From the NCBI GenBank assembly GCA_951828235.1, contig OX639965.1, positions 2,522,129 to 2,586,128 on the forward strand: a DNA stretch of 64,000 nt, in the 5' to 3' direction. This DNA is from an uncultured Gammaproteobacteria bacterium. GTDB taxonomy: Bacteria; Pseudomonadota; Gammaproteobacteria; Steroidobacterales; Foliamicaceae. Position numbers and translations under genes: made by a program. Shown here piece after piece: positions 26,136 through 35,454 of this stretch; the first letter of the stretch is position 1, and each line of letters starts with the position of its first letter. The notes under the pieces are model-generated. The model was not told the DNA's origin. It worked only from the letters and a program-made list of their open reading frames with translations, and did not search any database.

Positions 26136-27516
26136 ATCGGCGGTGCGGCTGCGCGCGCAGCGCCTCGAGCGCCTGGCGCAGGCGTGCTGGCGGTTTACGC
26201 CGAAGATCGCGCTTGCTCCCCCGGATGGTTTCTTCCTGGACGTTTCCGGCTCCATCGGCCTTTTCGGCGGGGAGGAAAAGCTGCTGGAAGAATTGCTGGC
26301 CGAACTCAGGCTGAGCGGCGAGCCCGTTCGGGTCTGCCTTGCGGATACGCCCGCCGCCGCCTGGGCCGGCGCCCGCGCCGCCCGGAGCGAGGGCGTCCCG
26401 CCCTCGAAGACGGATACGCGTGCCGCCTCACGTGTCGAGGCATGCACTGGTTTCGGGCAATTGCCTGTCATTCCGCCCGGCGCCGGTCTTGCGGCCATGA
26501 GCACTTGGCCAGTTGAAGCGCTGCGGCTTGATGCGGAGACCTGCGCGACCTTGCGGGAACTGGGACTGGACAGCATCGGCGCACTCGATCGCCTGCCGCC
26601 GGAATCGCTGCAGGCGCGATTCGGGGCCGAAACCGCACTGCGGCTCAAGCAGGCCGCCGGCCGGGCTCCCGAGCCTTTGGATTACCTGCCGCCGCCCCGC
26701 GATTTCCGGGCCCGGCTGGAGTTCGACAGCCCCGTCGTGCTGCAGCAACCCCTGCAGGCGGCGATCGGCGAGTTGACTGTTCGGCTTGGCGATCAATTAG
26801 CGGCTGCGGGCCTGGGCTCACGGCGCTTTGAGTTGCGCCTGCACCGTTCCGACGGCAAGCGCATCCGGCATGGCCTGCGCACGGCGCGGCTTATTCAGCC
26901 GGCCCCGCAGCTTGCCGAGCTTCTGGATGAAAAGATGCAGGCGAACGGGCCCGCGCCGGACCGCGGAGTGGGTGTAGATGCCGTCAGTCTGGTGGCTTAC
27001 GACACCGAACCGGTGTCCGCCGAGCAGGCCGACTGGCTGTCCGGCGCTTCATCGGGGATCCTCAAGGGCGACCTGGCCCGCCTGGTGGACCGGCTCTGCA
27101 GCCGCCTGGGCGCCGAAGCGGTCCGCACCCCGGTTCCGCAGGCCAGCTACCTGCCCGAGAGGCGCTGGCGGCTTGTTTCCGCCCTGGATTGCCCGCCGCC
27201 GGAGTCCTTCGTCGAGGAGCAGGGAAATTCACCCCGTGCGCCGCTCCTGCTGCTGGAACAGGCCGAGCCCGTGGACGCGGCGGCCACGACGGCCGGAGGA
27301 CCGCCGGCCTGGGTACGCTGGAGAAGCAGCGCTTACCCGCTGCGGCGTGCCCAGGGTCCCAGGCGGGTGGCGCCGGAATGGTGGCTGAGCGGCGAGCAGC
27401 CGGGGCGGGAATACTGGCTGATGGAGGATGAACGCGGCCGGCGCTTCCACCTGTACCGTGAGCTTGAGGGCGGCGCAGAGCCCTGCCGCTGGTACGTTCA
27501 GGCCCTGGCGGCCTGA
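26071..27516 (+). CDS. imuB: ImuB, Y-family polymerase-like mutasome subunit
   Basis: ImuB is a catalytically inactive Y-family polymerase relative that links the beta clamp, ImuA and DnaE2. I take the ATG at 26071 (MRIACVWLHRLLSQ), within the imuA overlap, giving 481 residues. Visible regions are RFTPKIALAPPDGFFLDVSGSIGLFGGEE (palm, lacking the DE metal residues of active polymerases), ELGLDSIGALDRLPPESLQARFG (thumb helix-hairpin-helix), the little-finger domain, and a C-terminal tail. Residues near 106-113 (SEGVPPSK) are encoded by an inserted copy of the 22-bp palindrome in the palm/thumb linker. Confidence 0.88.
   Translation: MRIACVWLHRLLSQAPSAPPAESAVRLRAQRLERLAQACWRFTPKIALAPPDGFFLDVSGSIGLFGGEEKLLEELLAELRLSGEPVRVCLADTPAAAWAGARAARSEGVPPSKTDTRAASRVEACTGFGQLPVIPPGAGLAAMSTWPVEALRLDAETCATLRELGLDSIGALDRLPPESLQARFGAETALRLKQAAGRAPEPLDYLPPPRDFRARLEFDSPVVLQQPLQAAIGELTVRLGDQLAAAGLGSRRFELRLHRSDGKRIRHGLRTARLIQPAPQLAELLDEKMQANGPAPDRGVGVDAVSLVAYDTEPVSAEQADWLSGASSGILKGDLARLVDRLCSRLGAEAVRTPVPQASYLPERRWRLVSALDCPPPESFVEEQGNSPRAPLLLLEQAEPVDAAATTAGGPPAWVRWRSSAYPLRRAQGPRRVAPEWWLSGEQPGREYWLMEDERGRRFHLYRELEGGAEPCRWYVQALAA
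26385..26406 (-). repeat. 22-bp palindromic repeat, copy 3 (inside imuB)
   Basis: The core GAGGGCGTCCCGCCCTC is a perfect 7-bp inverted repeat around a 3-base loop. It is read in the imuB frame as SEGVPPSK and begins a stretch of about 20 residues (to TGFGQLP) that looks unlike the family. It differs from copy 2 at a single base in the shared 22. Confidence 0.78.
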
Positions 27517-27542
27517 AATCCTTTCCACAGGCTGCGGACGGA

Positions 27543-30500
27543 ATGACACAGGCCTACGCCGAACTGGCGGCGGCAAGCAACTTCTCCTTTCTGCGCGGCG
27601 CCTCTCACCCGGCGGAAATGATCGACCGGGCCGCGGAACTGGGGCTGGCGGCTATCGGGCTGGCCGATTGCAACAGCGTGTCCGGCCTGGTAAGGGGCCA
27701 TGTCGCGGCGCGCGAGGCCGGTATCCGCTTTCTTCCGGGCGCGCGCCTTCAGCCCCGTGACGGACCGGAAGTCATCTGCTATCCGCGCGACCGCGCCGCA
27801 TGGGGCCGCCTGTGCCGCCTGCTCACCCTTGGAAAGAGGCGGGCCGCAAAGGGTCAATGCGAATTCAGCCTGACGGAACTCTGCGCGCATGCCCGGGGGC
27901 AGGTGCTGCTGGTCGTCCCGCCCCGCGCCCTGCGGGAGATATCCGGTCTGGCGCGCCTGACCAACGCCGGCGCTCACCGGGTGGCGCTGGCCGCGCCGCT
28001 GTTGTTCGACGGCGGCGACGCGGTGCGCCTCAAGTGGCTGGAGGAACGGGCCGAGCAATGGTCCATCCCGATGGTGGCCGTGGCCGATGCGTGGATGCAT
28101 GCGCCGGAGCGCAAGTCGATCGCCGACGTTCTGGTCTGTGTGCGCGAGGGCGTGACTATCGATAGCGCGGGTTTCCGGCTTGAGGCCAATGCCGAGCGGC
28201 ATTTGCGCGCGCCGCAGGACATGTTGCGGCTGTACGAGGGCCACGAGCAAGCCGTGGCGCGCAGCGTCGAGTTCGCGGAGGAGTGCCGCTTTAGCCTGGA
28301 AGAACTCCGTTACGAATACCCGGACGAACAGGCCCCCAAAGGCTATACCCGCCAGCAATGGCTGGAGCAACTGACCTGGGAATCGGCCGGGAAGCGCTAC
28401 CCGGAGGGCATTCCCGGGCGGGTCCGCAAGATGGTCGAACACGAACTCGAGCTGATCCGGGAACTGGATTACGCACCGTACTTCCTGACCATCTACGACC
28501 TGGTCCGCTACGCGAGAGAGCAGGGAATCCTGTGCCAGGGTCGGGGCAGCGCCGCCAATTCCGCGGTTTGCTTTTGTCTGGGCATTACCGCCGTGGACCC
28601 GGAAAAGATCGACCTGCTGTTCGAACGGTTCATCTCCAGCGATCGTGGCGAACCTCCCGATATCGACGTGGATTTCGAGCACGAGCGGCGCGAGGAAGTC
28701 ATTCAATATCTATACGAACGCTATGGCCGCGAACGCGCCGGTCTGACCGCCACGGTCATTCACTACCGGCCGCGCAGCGCGTTGCGCGAGCTGGGCAAGG
28801 CGCTGGGACTGCCGCACGCGACCCGGGACGCGCTGGCCGGGCGCATCTGGGGACGCGAGGGGGGCTGGCCCGACGAAGCGCGGGTGAGGGCGCTGGGCCT
28901 GGATCCGGAGCACCCGCGGCTGAAGCGGACCATCGAAATGGCCGCCGAACTGGTCGGGTTTCCCCGTCATCTGTCCCAGCATCCGGGCGGCATGGTGCTG
29001 ACCAGCGGGCGTCTGGACGAGGTGGTGCCGATCGCCAACGCGGCGATGGCGGGGCGCACCATGATCGAGTGGGACAAGAACGACCTGGACGACCTCAAGA
29101 TGCTGAAGGTGGACGTGCTGGCTCTGGGCATGCTGACCTGCCTCAGAAAGTGCCTGGACCTGCTTGGCCGGCACCATGGCCGCAAGCTGACGCTGGCTTC
29201 CATCCCCGCGGAAGACCCGGCGGTTTACGACATGCTGTGCAAGGCGGACTCGATCGGCGTGTTCCAGGTTGAGAGCCGGGCGCAGATGAGCTTTCTCCCG
29301 CGCATGCGCCCGCGCTGCTTCTACGACCTGGTTATCGAGGTGGCGATCGTGCGGCCCGGGCCGATACAGGGCGACATGGTCCACCCGTATCTGCGCCGCC
29401 GGCACGGCGAAGAGCCGGTGTCCTATCCCTCCCCGGAGCTTAGGCGGGTCCTGGCCAACACGCTGGGCGTGCCACTGTTCCAGGAACAGGCGATGCGCAT
29501 TGCGGTAGTGGCGGCCGGGTTCAGCCCCGCGCAGGCGGACGCGCTGCGCCGCTCCATGGCGACTTTCCGGCATGCCGGCACGGTGAAGGATTTTCGCGAG
29601 AAGTTCGTGGGCGGCATGATCCGGCGCGGTTATTCCACGGAGTTCGCGGAGCGCTGCTTCAGCCAGATCGAGGGATTCGGCGAGTATGGATTTCCCGAGA
29701 GCCACGCCGCGTCTTTCGCAATCCTGGTCTACGCGTCGGCGTGGTTCAAGCGCCACTATCCGGAGGTTTTTGCCTGCGCGCTTCTCAACAGCCAGCCCAT
29801 GGGGTTCTATGCGCCGGCACAGATCGTGCGCGACGCCCGCGAGCATGGCGTGACCGTGTTGCCGGTGGATGTTAATGAGAGCGAAATGGACTCGATCCTG
29901 GCCCCGGACGGCGCCGGCGGGCTGGCCGTGCGCCTGGGATTGCGGCAGGTGCGGGGGCTGAGTGGGCGGACGGCGAAACGCCTGGTCAGCGAGCGTGAAC
30001 ACGGCTACGAAGACATCCCCGGCTTGCGCCGCCGGGCGAGGCTGGACAAGGGCGCTTTGCGCCGCCTGGCGCGCGCCGATGCATTCGAATCGATGGGGCT
30101 TGGCGGTCGGCGCGCCCTGTGGGAAGTCGAGCGGCTGCCCGTGGGCGGCCCACTGCCGCTGTTTTCGGCGGCCGGCGTGGACGACCTTCCCGATGAATTG
30201 GCGGCTGAACTGCCGGTGGAGCCGCCCGGGGAGCGCGTGCTACGCGACTACGGTGCAGTGGGCCTGAGTCTCAAGGGGCACCCGCTGACCTTTGTGCGCG
30301 CGCAATTGGGGGCATTGGGGTACTGGACCGCGGCTGCGGTCTCGGAGGCGGTTTCCGGTGAGCTGTGCGCCGCGGCCGGCCTGGTGCTCGTGCGCCAGGC
30401 CCCGCAAAGCGCCGAAGGCGTGGTTTTTCTGACCCTGGAAGACGAGACCGGCGTGGTCAACGTGGTGAACTGGCCCGGCGTTTTCCGGCGTTATCGCGAT

Positions 30501-30677
30501 ACGCTGATGTCGTCGGTTTTGCTGGGCGTAAGGGGCGAGATTCAGCGCGAGAACGACGTCATACACCTGGTGGCCCGCCGCCTGGAGAACCTTTCGGACC
30601 TGCTCGGAACGCTGGCCGCTGCGCCCGTTGCGGCGCCACATACGGCCCGCCTGACTCCGCGCCTCGGCCGCGCCTGA
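27543..30677 (+). CDS. dnaE2: Error-prone DNA polymerase DnaE2
   Basis: DnaE2 is the damage-tolerant C-family polymerase of the ImuA/ImuB/DnaE2 system. The 1044-residue product starts with the PHP domain (YAELAAASNFSFLRGASHPAEMIDRA), then the polymerase core with catalytic acidic residues in EPPDIDVDFEHERREEVIQYLYERYG and CQGRGSAANSAVCF, the EWDKNDLDDLKMLKVDVLALGML block, finger and helix-hairpin-helix regions, and a C-terminal OB fold (LVLVRQAPQSAEGVVFLTLEDETG). It is shorter than replicative DnaE, as expected. It lies 26 bases after imuB. Confidence 0.95.
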   Translation: MTQAYAELAAASNFSFLRGASHPAEMIDRAAELGLAAIGLADCNSVSGLVRGHVAAREAGIRFLPGARLQPRDGPEVICYPRDRAAWGRLCRLLTLGKRRAAKGQCEFSLTELCAHARGQVLLVVPPRALREISGLARLTNAGAHRVALAAPLLFDGGDAVRLKWLEERAEQWSIPMVAVADAWMHAPERKSIADVLVCVREGVTIDSAGFRLEANAERHLRAPQDMLRLYEGHEQAVARSVEFAEECRFSLEELRYEYPDEQAPKGYTRQQWLEQLTWESAGKRYPEGIPGRVRKMVEHELELIRELDYAPYFLTIYDLVRYAREQGILCQGRGSAANSAVCFCLGITAVDPEKIDLLFERFISSDRGEPPDIDVDFEHERREEVIQYLYERYGRERAGLTATVIHYRPRSALRELGKALGLPHATRDALAGRIWGREGGWPDEARVRALGLDPEHPRLKRTIEMAAELVGFPRHLSQHPGGMVLTSGRLDEVVPIANAAMAGRTMIEWDKNDLDDLKMLKVDVLALGMLTCLRKCLDLLGRHHGRKLTLASIPAEDPAVYDMLCKADSIGVFQVESRAQMSFLPRMRPRCFYDLVIEVAIVRPGPIQGDMVHPYLRRRHGEEPVSYPSPELRRVLANTLGVPLFQEQAMRIAVVAAGFSPAQADALRRSMATFRHAGTVKDFREKFVGGMIRRGYSTEFAERCFSQIEGFGEYGFPESHAASFAILVYASAWFKRHYPEVFACALLNSQPMGFYAPAQIVRDAREHGVTVLPVDVNESEMDSILAPDGAGGLAVRLGLRQVRGLSGRTAKRLVSEREHGYEDIPGLRRRARLDKGALRRLARADAFESMGLGGRRALWEVERLPVGGPLPLFSAAGVDDLPDELAAELPVEPPGERVLRDYGAVGLSLKGHPLTFVRAQLGALGYWTAAAVSEAVSGELCAAAGLVLVRQAPQSAEGVVFLTLEDETGVVNVVNWPGVFRRYRDTLMSSVLLGVRGEIQRENDVIHLVARRLENLSDLLGTLAAAPVAAPHTARLTPRLGRA

Positions 30678-30774
30678 CGCTGCGGACTGCCATTGCGCGG
30701 GGGCATTGCGGAATACGTTATGATGAGGCTACGAACGGATGCTGCATTTCAGCGAACAGGGAGGTACGCGTTCC

Positions 30775-31077
30775 ATGGCCGGATACATGATCGACACCGC
30801 CGCCGCCATTGACGGGCTCACCGCCGAGGGCATTCCAGCCAATCAGGCTCGCGCCATTGTGCGAACGGTCGCGCATCGCAACGAGGAGATCGCAACGAAG
30901 AGCGATATCCTGGCCTTGAAGAGTGACATCCGGGGGCTGGAGGCTGACATCCGTGCCCTGGAATCCCGGTTTGATGGGAAGATGAGCGCCTTGGAGTCCA
31001 GACTGAACATGAAAATCTATCTGATGGCCGCCAGCGTTGTTGCTGCCCTCAAGGCTCTTGAGTATCTGGGAATATAA
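30775..31077 (+). CDS. Small coiled-coil protein with C-terminal membrane segment
   Basis: The 100-residue product resembles the DUF1640/CCDC90-like group of short coiled-coil membrane proteins of unknown role. After MAGYMIDTAAAIDGLTAEGIPANQARAIV comes a heptad-like region with near repeats (KSDILALKSDIRGLEADIRALESRFDGKMSALESRL) and a hydrophobic C-terminal helix (IYLMAASVVAALKALEYLGI). I chose ATG 30775 because AGGGAGG lies 10 bases upstream; an in-frame ATG at 30739 would add 12 residues. It stands alone between dnaE2 and the rpsP operon. Confidence 0.72.
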   Translation: MAGYMIDTAAAIDGLTAEGIPANQARAIVRTVAHRNEEIATKSDILALKSDIRGLEADIRALESRFDGKMSALESRLNMKIYLMAASVVAALKALEYLGI

Positions 31078-31220
31078 GGCCGCGAACCGCCGGCTCCAGA
31101 CCAGTCAACCCGGGCGGCGAATTTGTCCGTCCTGTATGCTGGCGTCGTGGCGAGCGGCTCGCGGAATATGACAAATCGCCCAGCGGCTGAGACTCGAGAA
31201 GCGGGCGCGACGCCATATTT

Positions 31221-31229
31221 TGCTACAAT
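31221..31229 (+). promoter_or_regulatory. Extended -10 promoter element upstream of rpsP
   Basis: TGCTACAAT is an extended -10 (TG-n-TACAAT) 45 bases before the rpsP ATG, in the 197-bp gap after the coiled-coil gene. No good -35 hexamer is seen 16-18 bases upstream, which extended -10 promoters can do without. It would drive rpsP-rimM-trmD-rplS. Confidence 0.5.
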
Positions 31230-31274
31230 GCGCGGTTTTCCAGCGAGCGGCCTTGTGCCGCGGGACCACTCTGC

Positions 31275-31922
31275 ATGGTAGGCATAAGGCTTTCCCGTCA
31301 CGGGGCCAAGAAAAGACCCTTTTATCACATCGTCGTTACCGACCGGCGCAACAAGCGCAACGGCCGGTTTATCGAGCGCCTGGGATTCTACAACCCGATC
31401 GCGACCGGCGGGGAGCTGCATCTGAAGCTGGCCCTGGACCGGGTCGATTACTGGCTGGGACAGGGCGCGCAGCCCTCCGAGCGGGTGCGGCGATTGATTC
31501 GCCGCCGGCGCATGGAGGGGGACCAGGCGGCCACTGCGGCGCAGGAGACTGCCGTTGCGGACGAGGCCCCGGAGAATGTGGCTGCCGAGGCTGCTGCGGA
31601 GGCGGCTCCGGTGGAAGAAGCCAAGGCCGAGGAGGCTTCTGAGGAAGAGGCTGTGGCCGAGGAAGCTGCCGAAGAAGAGGCGGCCCAGGTCGAGACGGAC
31701 AGCAAGCCTGCGGCTGACGCCGCCGAAGCTGAAGAGGCTGCCGCGGACGAGTCGCAAGAGGAAGCAGCGGCGGCGTCCGAGGAAGCTGCGGCGGAAGGAG
31801 AGGGCGAAACCGAACAGGCCGCGGCGGAAGCCGGGGGAGAATCAGACGAGGACGCGCCGGATGACGACGGCGCGCAGGAAGATGGCGAAGGCGCCACCGC
31901 GACCGACAAGGACTCAGGCTGA
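31275..31922 (+). CDS. rpsP: Ribosomal protein bS16 with long acidic C-terminal extension
   Basis: bS16 is a small-subunit ribosomal protein. Residues 1-82 are the normal protein ([55 protein letters not shown]). After RRRRMEG the frame continues for about 130 residues made almost only of Ala, Glu, Asp and Gly, for a total of 215 against the usual 80-90. The tail has no stop and is read through to 31922, where it overlaps rimM by about 41 bases. Short tails occur on some bS16 proteins; one this long and acidic is unusual. Confidence 0.93.
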   Translation: MVGIRLSRHGAKKRPFYHIVVTDRRNKRNGRFIERLGFYNPIATGGELHLKLALDRVDYWLGQGAQPSERVRRLIRRRRMEGDQAATAAQETAVADEAPENVAAEAAAEAAPVEEAKAEEASEEEAVAEEAAEEEAAQVETDSKPAADAAEAEEAAADESQEEAAAASEEAAAEGEGETEQAAAEAGGESDEDAPDDDGAQEDGEGATATDKDSG

Positions 31923-32451
31923 GCCGGAACAGCCGGAGAACCAGACGCCGGAAACAATACTGATTCCCATGGGCCGGCTGGGCGCCGCCCGGGGACTGAA
32001 GGGCTGGCTCAGGGTGAAATCCTTTGCCGACCCGCCCGCACAACTTCAGAACTACCGTATTTGGAATCTGCTCGTGAACGGCCAGTGCAGGGAAATGACC
32101 TTGCAGCGCTTTCGGATCACTCCCCGGGGCCTGGAATGCCTGCTGGAAGGGATAGATACGCGCGATGCGGCGGAAGCACTGCGCGGCGCGGAGATTCGGG
32201 TGAATCGCGCGGATTTGGCGCCGGCCGGTGAGGATGAATGGTATTGGGCCGACCTGGAAGGCCTCGAAGTGCGAAACCTCAAGGGCGAGCCTCTGGGCCG
32301 GGTCAGCGGCCTGATGGCCACCGGCGCCAATGACGTGCTGATCGTGGAGGGCAGGCGCAGGCGGCTGATCCCCTTCGCGCCGGGAAGCCGGGTGCGCGAG
32401 GTCAACCTTCAGAAACGCCGGCTGATCGTGGACTGGGACCCGGCGGACTAG
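31882..32451 (+). CDS. rimM: Ribosome maturation factor RimM
   Basis: RimM assists 30S head assembly and binds uS19. The core is [23 protein letters not shown] (RimM N-terminal barrel) followed by [39 protein letters not shown] (PRC-barrel) and [11 protein letters not shown] at the end. I place the start at ATG 31882 because the ILIPMG strand must be included and no other start codon lies between; ATG 31969 would cut that strand. This start lies inside the rpsP tail in another frame, so 41 bases are dual-coding. Confidence 0.88.
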   Translation: MAKAPPRPTRTQAEPEQPENQTPETILIPMGRLGAARGLKGWLRVKSFADPPAQLQNYRIWNLLVNGQCREMTLQRFRITPRGLECLLEGIDTRDAAEALRGAEIRVNRADLAPAGEDEWYWADLEGLEVRNLKGEPLGRVSGLMATGANDVLIVEGRRRRLIPFAPGSRVREVNLQKRRLIVDWDPAD

Positions 32452-32463
32452 GGCAGGCCCCGG

Positions 32464-33237
32464 ATGCATATCACTACCGTATGCCTGCACCCGGAAATGG
32501 TGCTGGGCGCCTTCAAGGGCGGTGTTTGCGGCCGTGCGCTGGAAGCCGGCACGGCCAGCCTGCGATGCGTGAACCCGCGCGACTTCGCCGCCGAGCCCCA
32601 CCGCAGCGTGGATGACCGCCCCTACGGCGGAGGCCCCGGCATGGTCTTGAGCCCCGCGCCCATGCTGGCGGCGGTCAGGTCGGCACGCGCCGAGGCGCCC
32701 GGCGGCGCGCCGGTCATCTTTCTCACTCCCCAGGGCGAGCGCTTCAGCCAGCAACGTGCGCGGCAACTGGCGTCCGGCCCCGGCATGGTGCTGGTGGCGG
32801 GCCGCTACGAGGGGATCGACGAACGCGTGGTGGAACTGGAAGCCGACGAAGAACTGTCGCTGGGAGACTTTGTCCTGAGCGGCGGCGAACTGGCCGCTTG
32901 CGTGGTTATCGACGCTGTGGTGCGGCTGCTGCCCGGCGCGCTGGGCGATGATCGCTCGGCCGAGGAGGACTCGTTCTCCGTTGGCGTTCTGGATTTTCCG
33001 CAGTACACTCGGCCCGCCGTGGTGGAAGGCCGGGCGGCGCCGGAAGTGCTGCTGGGCGGCGATCACGAGCAGGTGCGGACCTGGCGCCTCAAGCAGTCGC
33101 TGGGGCGCACCTGGAAGCGCCGGCCGGATTTGTTCACGGCTCTTGACCTGAATGAGCAGGAACGGCGGCTGCTGGCGGAATTCCAGGCGGAATACGACAT
33201 TAAAATACGAGACGCGAAAGATGACCAACATCATTGA
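32464..33237 (+). CDS. trmD: tRNA (guanine-37-N1)-methyltransferase TrmD
   Basis: TrmD methylates G37 of tRNAs reading C-starting codons, preventing frameshifts. The 257-residue product shows the trefoil-knot SAM site ([33 protein letters not shown]), the [17 protein letters not shown] loop and the C-terminal helical domain ([22 protein letters not shown]). It is 12 bases after rimM and overlaps rplS by 17 bases. Confidence 0.97.
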   Translation: MHITTVCLHPEMVLGAFKGGVCGRALEAGTASLRCVNPRDFAAEPHRSVDDRPYGGGPGMVLSPAPMLAAVRSARAEAPGGAPVIFLTPQGERFSQQRARQLASGPGMVLVAGRYEGIDERVVELEADEELSLGDFVLSGGELAACVVIDAVVRLLPGALGDDRSAEEDSFSVGVLDFPQYTRPAVVEGRAAPEVLLGGDHEQVRTWRLKQSLGRTWKRRPDLFTALDLNEQERRLLAEFQAEYDIKIRDAKDDQHH

Positions 33238-33565
33238 ACAACTTGAAGCGGAACAACTCCGCACCGACCTTCCGGACTTCTCTCCGGGAGACACGGTCGT
33301 GGTGCAGGTGCGGGTGCGCGAGGGGCAACGCCAGCGTTTGCAGGCCTTCGAAGGCGTCGTAATCGCCAAGCGCAACCGCGGGCTCAATTCCTCGTTTACG
33401 GTGCGCAAGATTTCGCACGGCGAAGGGGTCGAGCGGGTTTTTCAGACCCACAGCCCGATGATTGCCGGGATCACGGTGAAGCGCCGCGGCGACGTGCGGC
33501 GGGCAAAGCTCTATTACCTCCGGCAGCGGCGCGGCCGGAGCGCGAGAATTCGCGAGAAGCTATGA
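33221..33565 (+). CDS. rplS: Ribosomal protein bL19
   Basis: bL19 lies at the subunit interface of the ribosome. The 114-residue product starts at ATG 33221 ([20 protein letters not shown]). Family blocks are [57 protein letters not shown] and [19 protein letters not shown]. The frame is open upstream, but the chosen start gives the standard N-terminus. It overlaps trmD by 17 bases and the next lipoprotein gene by 4. Confidence 0.97.
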   Translation: MTNIIEQLEAEQLRTDLPDFSPGDTVVVQVRVREGQRQRLQAFEGVVIAKRNRGLNSSFTVRKISHGEGVERVFQTHSPMIAGITVKRRGDVRRAKLYYLRQRRGRSARIREKL

Positions 33566-34407
33566 GGCGAAAGGGCCTGGCGCTTGCTCTCGCGGCGATA
33601 GGCCTTTCCGGCTGCGGGTCGCTGATTCAATCCGCAACCGGCAGCCTGACCGAACAGCTCGGTGAGGCCGTACTCGGCCACGACGATCCCGAACTCGTTC
33701 GCGAGGCCACCCCTACGCTGCTCATCCTGATCGACAGCCTGGCCGGTGATAATGCAGGCCCGGCGGTCCTGGGCTCCGCCGCCCAGCTTTATGCCGCCTA
33801 CGGCGTGGTCTTCGTCAACGATCCCGTACGGGCTCTCAAGCTGACTGAGCGGGCCTATGGTTACGGCCGCAGGGCCCTCTGCGCCGCCGACCGGGCAGGC
33901 TGCGGAGTGCAGCAGCTGGGTTTCGATGAATACGAGGCCCGGATGGGCGCGTATCCGGCCGCCAGGGCGCAAGCCCTGTATGACTACGTGATCGGCTTTC
34001 TTTCCTGGATCCAGGCCCGGGGCGACTACGAGGCGCTGGCCCGGCTGCCGCGGCTGCAGGTGGCGCTGGAACGGCTGCTGGACGTCGCGCCGCCGGACAT
34101 TCGCGGGCGCGCGCACATGTACATGGGCGTCCTGCAATGCCTGCGCCCGGCGTCGCTGGGCGGCGCGCCGGAAGAGGGCATGCGGAACTTCGATGAGGCT
34201 TTGCGCCTGACACGGCGCCAGGACCTGAGCGTGCTGGTGGAATACGCGAGAAACTGCGCCCGGTTGCTCTATGATCGTGAGTTGCATGACAGGCTGCTTG
34301 AAGAGGCGGTCGACGCCCCGGCCGATCAGCCGGGCCTGACGCTTTTCAACATCCTGGCCAAGGCCGACGCGAGGGAATTGCTGAGTACTGCCGATGAATA
34401 TTTTTAA
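33562..34407 (+). CDS. TRAP transporter TatT component family lipoprotein
   Basis: TatT/T-component proteins are TPR-like lipoproteins that associate with TRAP substrate-binding proteins, best known from Treponema. The 281-residue product has a lipoprotein signal with lipobox LSGC (Cys about residue 18), then [39 protein letters not shown] and a run of helical repeats including [25 protein letters not shown], the family signature. It overlaps the DctP gene by 14 bases and heads a four-gene TRAP operon. It also overlaps rplS, so it may be co-transcribed with the ribosomal operon. Confidence 0.88.
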   Translation: MRRKGLALALAAIGLSGCGSLIQSATGSLTEQLGEAVLGHDDPELVREATPTLLILIDSLAGDNAGPAVLGSAAQLYAAYGVVFVNDPVRALKLTERAYGYGRRALCAADRAGCGVQQLGFDEYEARMGAYPAARAQALYDYVIGFLSWIQARGDYEALARLPRLQVALERLLDVAPPDIRGRAHMYMGVLQCLRPASLGGAPEEGMRNFDEALRLTRRQDLSVLVEYARNCARLLYDRELHDRLLEEAVDAPADQPGLTLFNILAKADARELLSTADEYF

Positions 34408-35419
34408 GTCCGTTCCGCCCAAGCCCGCCGCGCTGATGCTGACGGCCCTGCTGGCGGCCGGGCCGCTTTGGGCGGAGACGATCAAGATCGCAACCGTTAC
34501 GCCTGAAGGGTCGGCCTGGATGCGCGACATGCGGGCCGCGGCCGCGGAGATTGGCGAACGCACCGGGGGCGAGGTGCAGGTGAAATTCTATGGCGGCGGT
34601 GTGATGGGTGACGACCTCAGGGTGCTGCGCAAGATTCGCACAGGCCAACTGCAGGGAGCGGTGCTGACTTCCAGCGCATTGACCGGGAGGTATCCGAACG
34701 TGCTGCAGTACGGCCTTCCGCTGATGTTCCGTTCGCGCGAGGAAATGCTTTTCATTCGCCGGCGGTTTGATCCCGTGCTGGAGCAGGGCCTGCGCGATAG
34801 CGGATACGAGACCTTCGGCTTCGGCAGTCTGGGCTTCGCGCGCATCATGTCGGGCAGGAAGCCGGTGGTTCGGCTCGAAGACGCGCGCGGGCTCAAGATC
34901 TGGGTGCCCGACGGCGATGACATCGGTCTGCGCGCAATGCGTTCGGTGGGCCTGGCCCCCGTCCAGCTGCCGATATCCGACGTGCTGGTGGGCCTGCAGA
35001 CGGGGCTGGTGGAGGTCATCGTCACACCACCGTCCGGCGCGATCCTGCTGCAGTGGCACACCCGTTTGCGCTACGTCACGGACTTTCCCGTGGTATTCGC
35101 CTTCGGACTGCTGGCAATGGACAGAAGGGCTTTCGACCGGCTTTCGGAGCCCAACCAGGCGATAGTCCGCGAGGAATTCGGCGCGCTGGCGGCCCGGCTT
35201 GACCTCCGGGACGCCCAGGACAACATGGAAGCCGCGCAGGCGCTGAAGAATTCCGGGCTTGAATATCTGGCTCTTACGGCCGAAGAAATTCTCCGCTGGC
35301 GCCAGGCATTCACTGAGATCTACCCCGAACTGGTGCGCGAAGCGGGGATGTCGCGCGGCATGCATGAAGAAATCATGCAGGCGCTTTACGACTTCCGCGG
35401 CGAATCGGGATCCGGCTGA
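34394..35419 (+). CDS. dctP: TRAP transporter substrate-binding protein DctP
   Basis: This periplasmic solute receptor feeds the DctQM membrane pair. The 341-residue product has a Sec signal (LMLTALLAAGPLWAE, cleavage about residue 27), then ETIKIATVTPEGSAWMRDMRAAAAEIGERTGGEVQVKFYGGGVMGDD typical of DctP, and LKIWVPDGDD with SDVLVGLQTGLVEVIVTPPS at the ligand-site arginine/helix region. The ligand is unknown. Family members move organic acids, sugar acids or, with TatT partners, possibly hydrophobic ligands. Confidence 0.9.
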   Translation: MNIFKSVPPKPAALMLTALLAAGPLWAETIKIATVTPEGSAWMRDMRAAAAEIGERTGGEVQVKFYGGGVMGDDLRVLRKIRTGQLQGAVLTSSALTGRYPNVLQYGLPLMFRSREEMLFIRRRFDPVLEQGLRDSGYETFGFGSLGFARIMSGRKPVVRLEDARGLKIWVPDGDDIGLRAMRSVGLAPVQLPISDVLVGLQTGLVEVIVTPPSGAILLQWHTRLRYVTDFPVVFAFGLLAMDRRAFDRLSEPNQAIVREEFGALAARLDLRDAQDNMEAAQALKNSGLEYLALTAEEILRWRQAFTEIYPELVREAGMSRGMHEEIMQALYDFRGESGSG

Positions 35420-35454
35420 TCCACGTGCCGCGCTGCCGCTAGAGGGAGCCCCCG

